Of a DNA stretch of 64,000 nt, positions 62,511 through 64,000 are shown piece by piece. The notes beneath the pieces are model-generated. The model made no database searches. It saw nothing but the letters and a program-made list of their open reading frames with translations, and was not told the origin of the DNA. The stretch is from Branchiostoma floridae (Eukaryota > Chordata > Leptocardii > Amphioxiformes > Branchiostomatidae). A program made the position numbers and the translations under genes. The stretch's first letter is position 1. The number at the start of each line of letters is the position of its first letter. The stretch covers positions 20,829,739 to 20,893,738 of the forward strand of contig NC_049983.1 of the NCBI RefSeq assembly GCF_000003815.2, given 5' to 3'.

Positions 62511-64000
62511 TAAAAATGTGCTAGTGCAATGGTATAGATATGATGCTGAATTTCCAAGATAATATTTACAAAGGGTAGATTGCTTAAACTATAGTTGTAG
62601 GGTTTGGAAAGGATTAGTGAGAATGAAACCTTGGTGCTATTAGAACTGCCAATATTTTGTTAGTGAATGATAAAGATGCAGTTGGCAATGCCCTTTTTTC
62701 TATTATTTGTATGTTTGCTTTCTTGCAGAACATTAGCTGATATCCCTTGTACATCTGATGTGTTGGCAAGTTATAGTGGATGGTTGTGGCATTGTCAAAT
62801 TCACCTTAATGTCTTGAATATTAACTAAAATGTATGCTATAAATTCGCTTTATGAAAGAATATATTCCTTTAGAGATGAAATGTGGGTTTATGAGGTACA
62901 TTTTGTTCCAGGTTTCTTAACTGTATTTGCTGACAAGGTTATCTACTTTGCAAATTGTCATGGCATGTACATGTAGTACAAGCTTTTTATTTACTTCTGT
63001 TTGATGGGCTTTTTGTTAAGAAACTACACGAAGAAATATAAAAACAGACAAAGGAAATGACTTTCTATGATTTAATGAATCTATCAAAATGACCTGTTGA
63101 ATTTGGGTAAAATGTACAGGTAAAATGTATTCAAAAGAGGGAGAGTAGTGTACATCTACATGATTTTTTTTTTGCAATGATTTGTGAATATGTATAAAGG
63201 AAACTTTGACTCTCTATTATTAGGTTTGCTCCTGTTTCAGGACAAAGTCAGTTTGAAGAATAATTTTTCATTACCAACAACAATAGTTGCTACTGAACAA
63301 GTGAGAATTTACCAAACATTTCAGGATAATTTGATCACTTGCCAGGAGTTGCCATTGGGACGGAGCTTCCATCCACACAGATACTGTTTCTGTAAAATGA
63401 AAGGTGCTCAACATATAACTACATTGCACAATAGCTGTAACATTGAACTTTAAGACTAGCTGTTGATAGCTTCTTCAAAATGACTTGCCTGTCCCTTAAA
63501 GGTTTTGAAAAGGTGTAAGACATGTCTGATGCTATCTTGTTAAAAATGTTCAAAATCGGGGATGTTTCGATATTTATATAATACATTGACATTTTTCTTC
63601 TAAGCTTACATTTTGCAGTGATTCCTCTCCTGCACCATTTCATGCGATTTGAAAATACAAATGTACCTCTTCCCGCCTTTCCACAGCTCTCAGATAAATA
63701 ACAATACATAAAAACAGCTGATTGTCCCCTTGTATAATCATCTTGTAATTGTCTGTACATTCTTTCATATCTACAGTCCTGAGCTAGAACTAGTAACATC
63801 AACATTTCTGTTGTCAATTCACATAAAGTAAACTGAGGGAACAATAATCAAGTCTATGAAAATTTGGAAAGACCTTCAACACATGTCTCCTACACTGCTG
63901 AGAGGCTATTAATTTGTATTATCACAACCAAAATTGCAAACATGGACATGTATCACTGTTCTCCATAATTTATGCATGTACCAAAATTTTCTGACACAGA
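62511..64000 (+). other. GLYCTK 3' UTR and downstream DNA
   Basis: AT-rich, CpG-poor sequence after the GLYCTK stop. I did not find a canonical AATAAA in it; variants such as AATATA near 63034 may serve. A 141-codon open frame on the minus strand (63419-63844) starts without ATG and has no recognisable motif, so it is not called as a gene. Confidence 0.45.

Noticed and set aside
63419-63844. 141-codon minus-strand frame near the right edge
   Set aside because: No ATG at its start, no motif, and it overlaps the probable GLYCTK 3' UTR.

Overview
The window is nuclear DNA from an invertebrate deuterostome, most likely an amphioxus (Branchiostoma). It has spliced genes with GT-AG introns of 0.1 to 10 kb. 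The proteins are close to vertebrate ones but keep an invertebrate-type gene content. Base composition is mosaic: gene bodies look CpG-poor and rich in TG/CA, while promoters and recent insertions look CpG-rich. The species call is an inference.

Four protein genes can be assembled exon by exon. (1) Dystroglycan (DAG1), plus strand: coding exons 31593-32048, 41995-43879 and 44189-44661. A spliced 5' untranslated leader lies upstream, and the 3' UTR runs to about 46.1 kb. (2) A Rieske-type choline-monooxygenase-like enzyme with a mitochondrial-looking leader, minus strand, four exons between 50100 and 47279, tail to tail with DAG1. (3) WDR82, minus strand, nine exons between 57952 and 53462, 313 residues, with a 3' UTR of about 2 kb. 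(4) Glycerate kinase (GLYCTK), plus strand, four exons between 58466 and 62510, head to head with WDR82 across a promoter of about 0.5 kb that carries a perfect palindromic E-box and a perfect palindromic CRE.

Region by region: 1-10 kb is CpG-rich with no assignable gene; it holds a patch of short coding-like fragments, a decayed tandem repeat and a long hairpin. 10.2-11.4 kb has CCAAT boxes and good splice donors and is the best candidate for the DAG1 promoter and first exon. 11.4-31.5 kb is CpG-poor, consistent with a long 5' DAG1 intron; it contains a 1.3 kb terminal-inverted-repeat transposon and a 63 bp perfect palindrome. 32.0-42.0 kb is DAG1 coding intron 1. 44.7-64 kb is the compact gene-dense part, with MITE-like insertions in introns and intergenic DNA.

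The genes do not form one pathway. Dystroglycan links matrix to dystrophin. WDR82 works in nuclear H3K4 methylation and transcription complexes. Glycerate kinase and the Rieske oxygenase act in small-molecule metabolism (serine/fructose-derived glycerate; probably a quaternary amine). What ties them together is ancient linkage: DAG1, WDR82 and GLYCTK are all on human 3p21, and WDR82/GLYCTK are neighbours there in the same divergent orientation. I found no CRISPR array, tRNA, rRNA or prokaryotic-type system.
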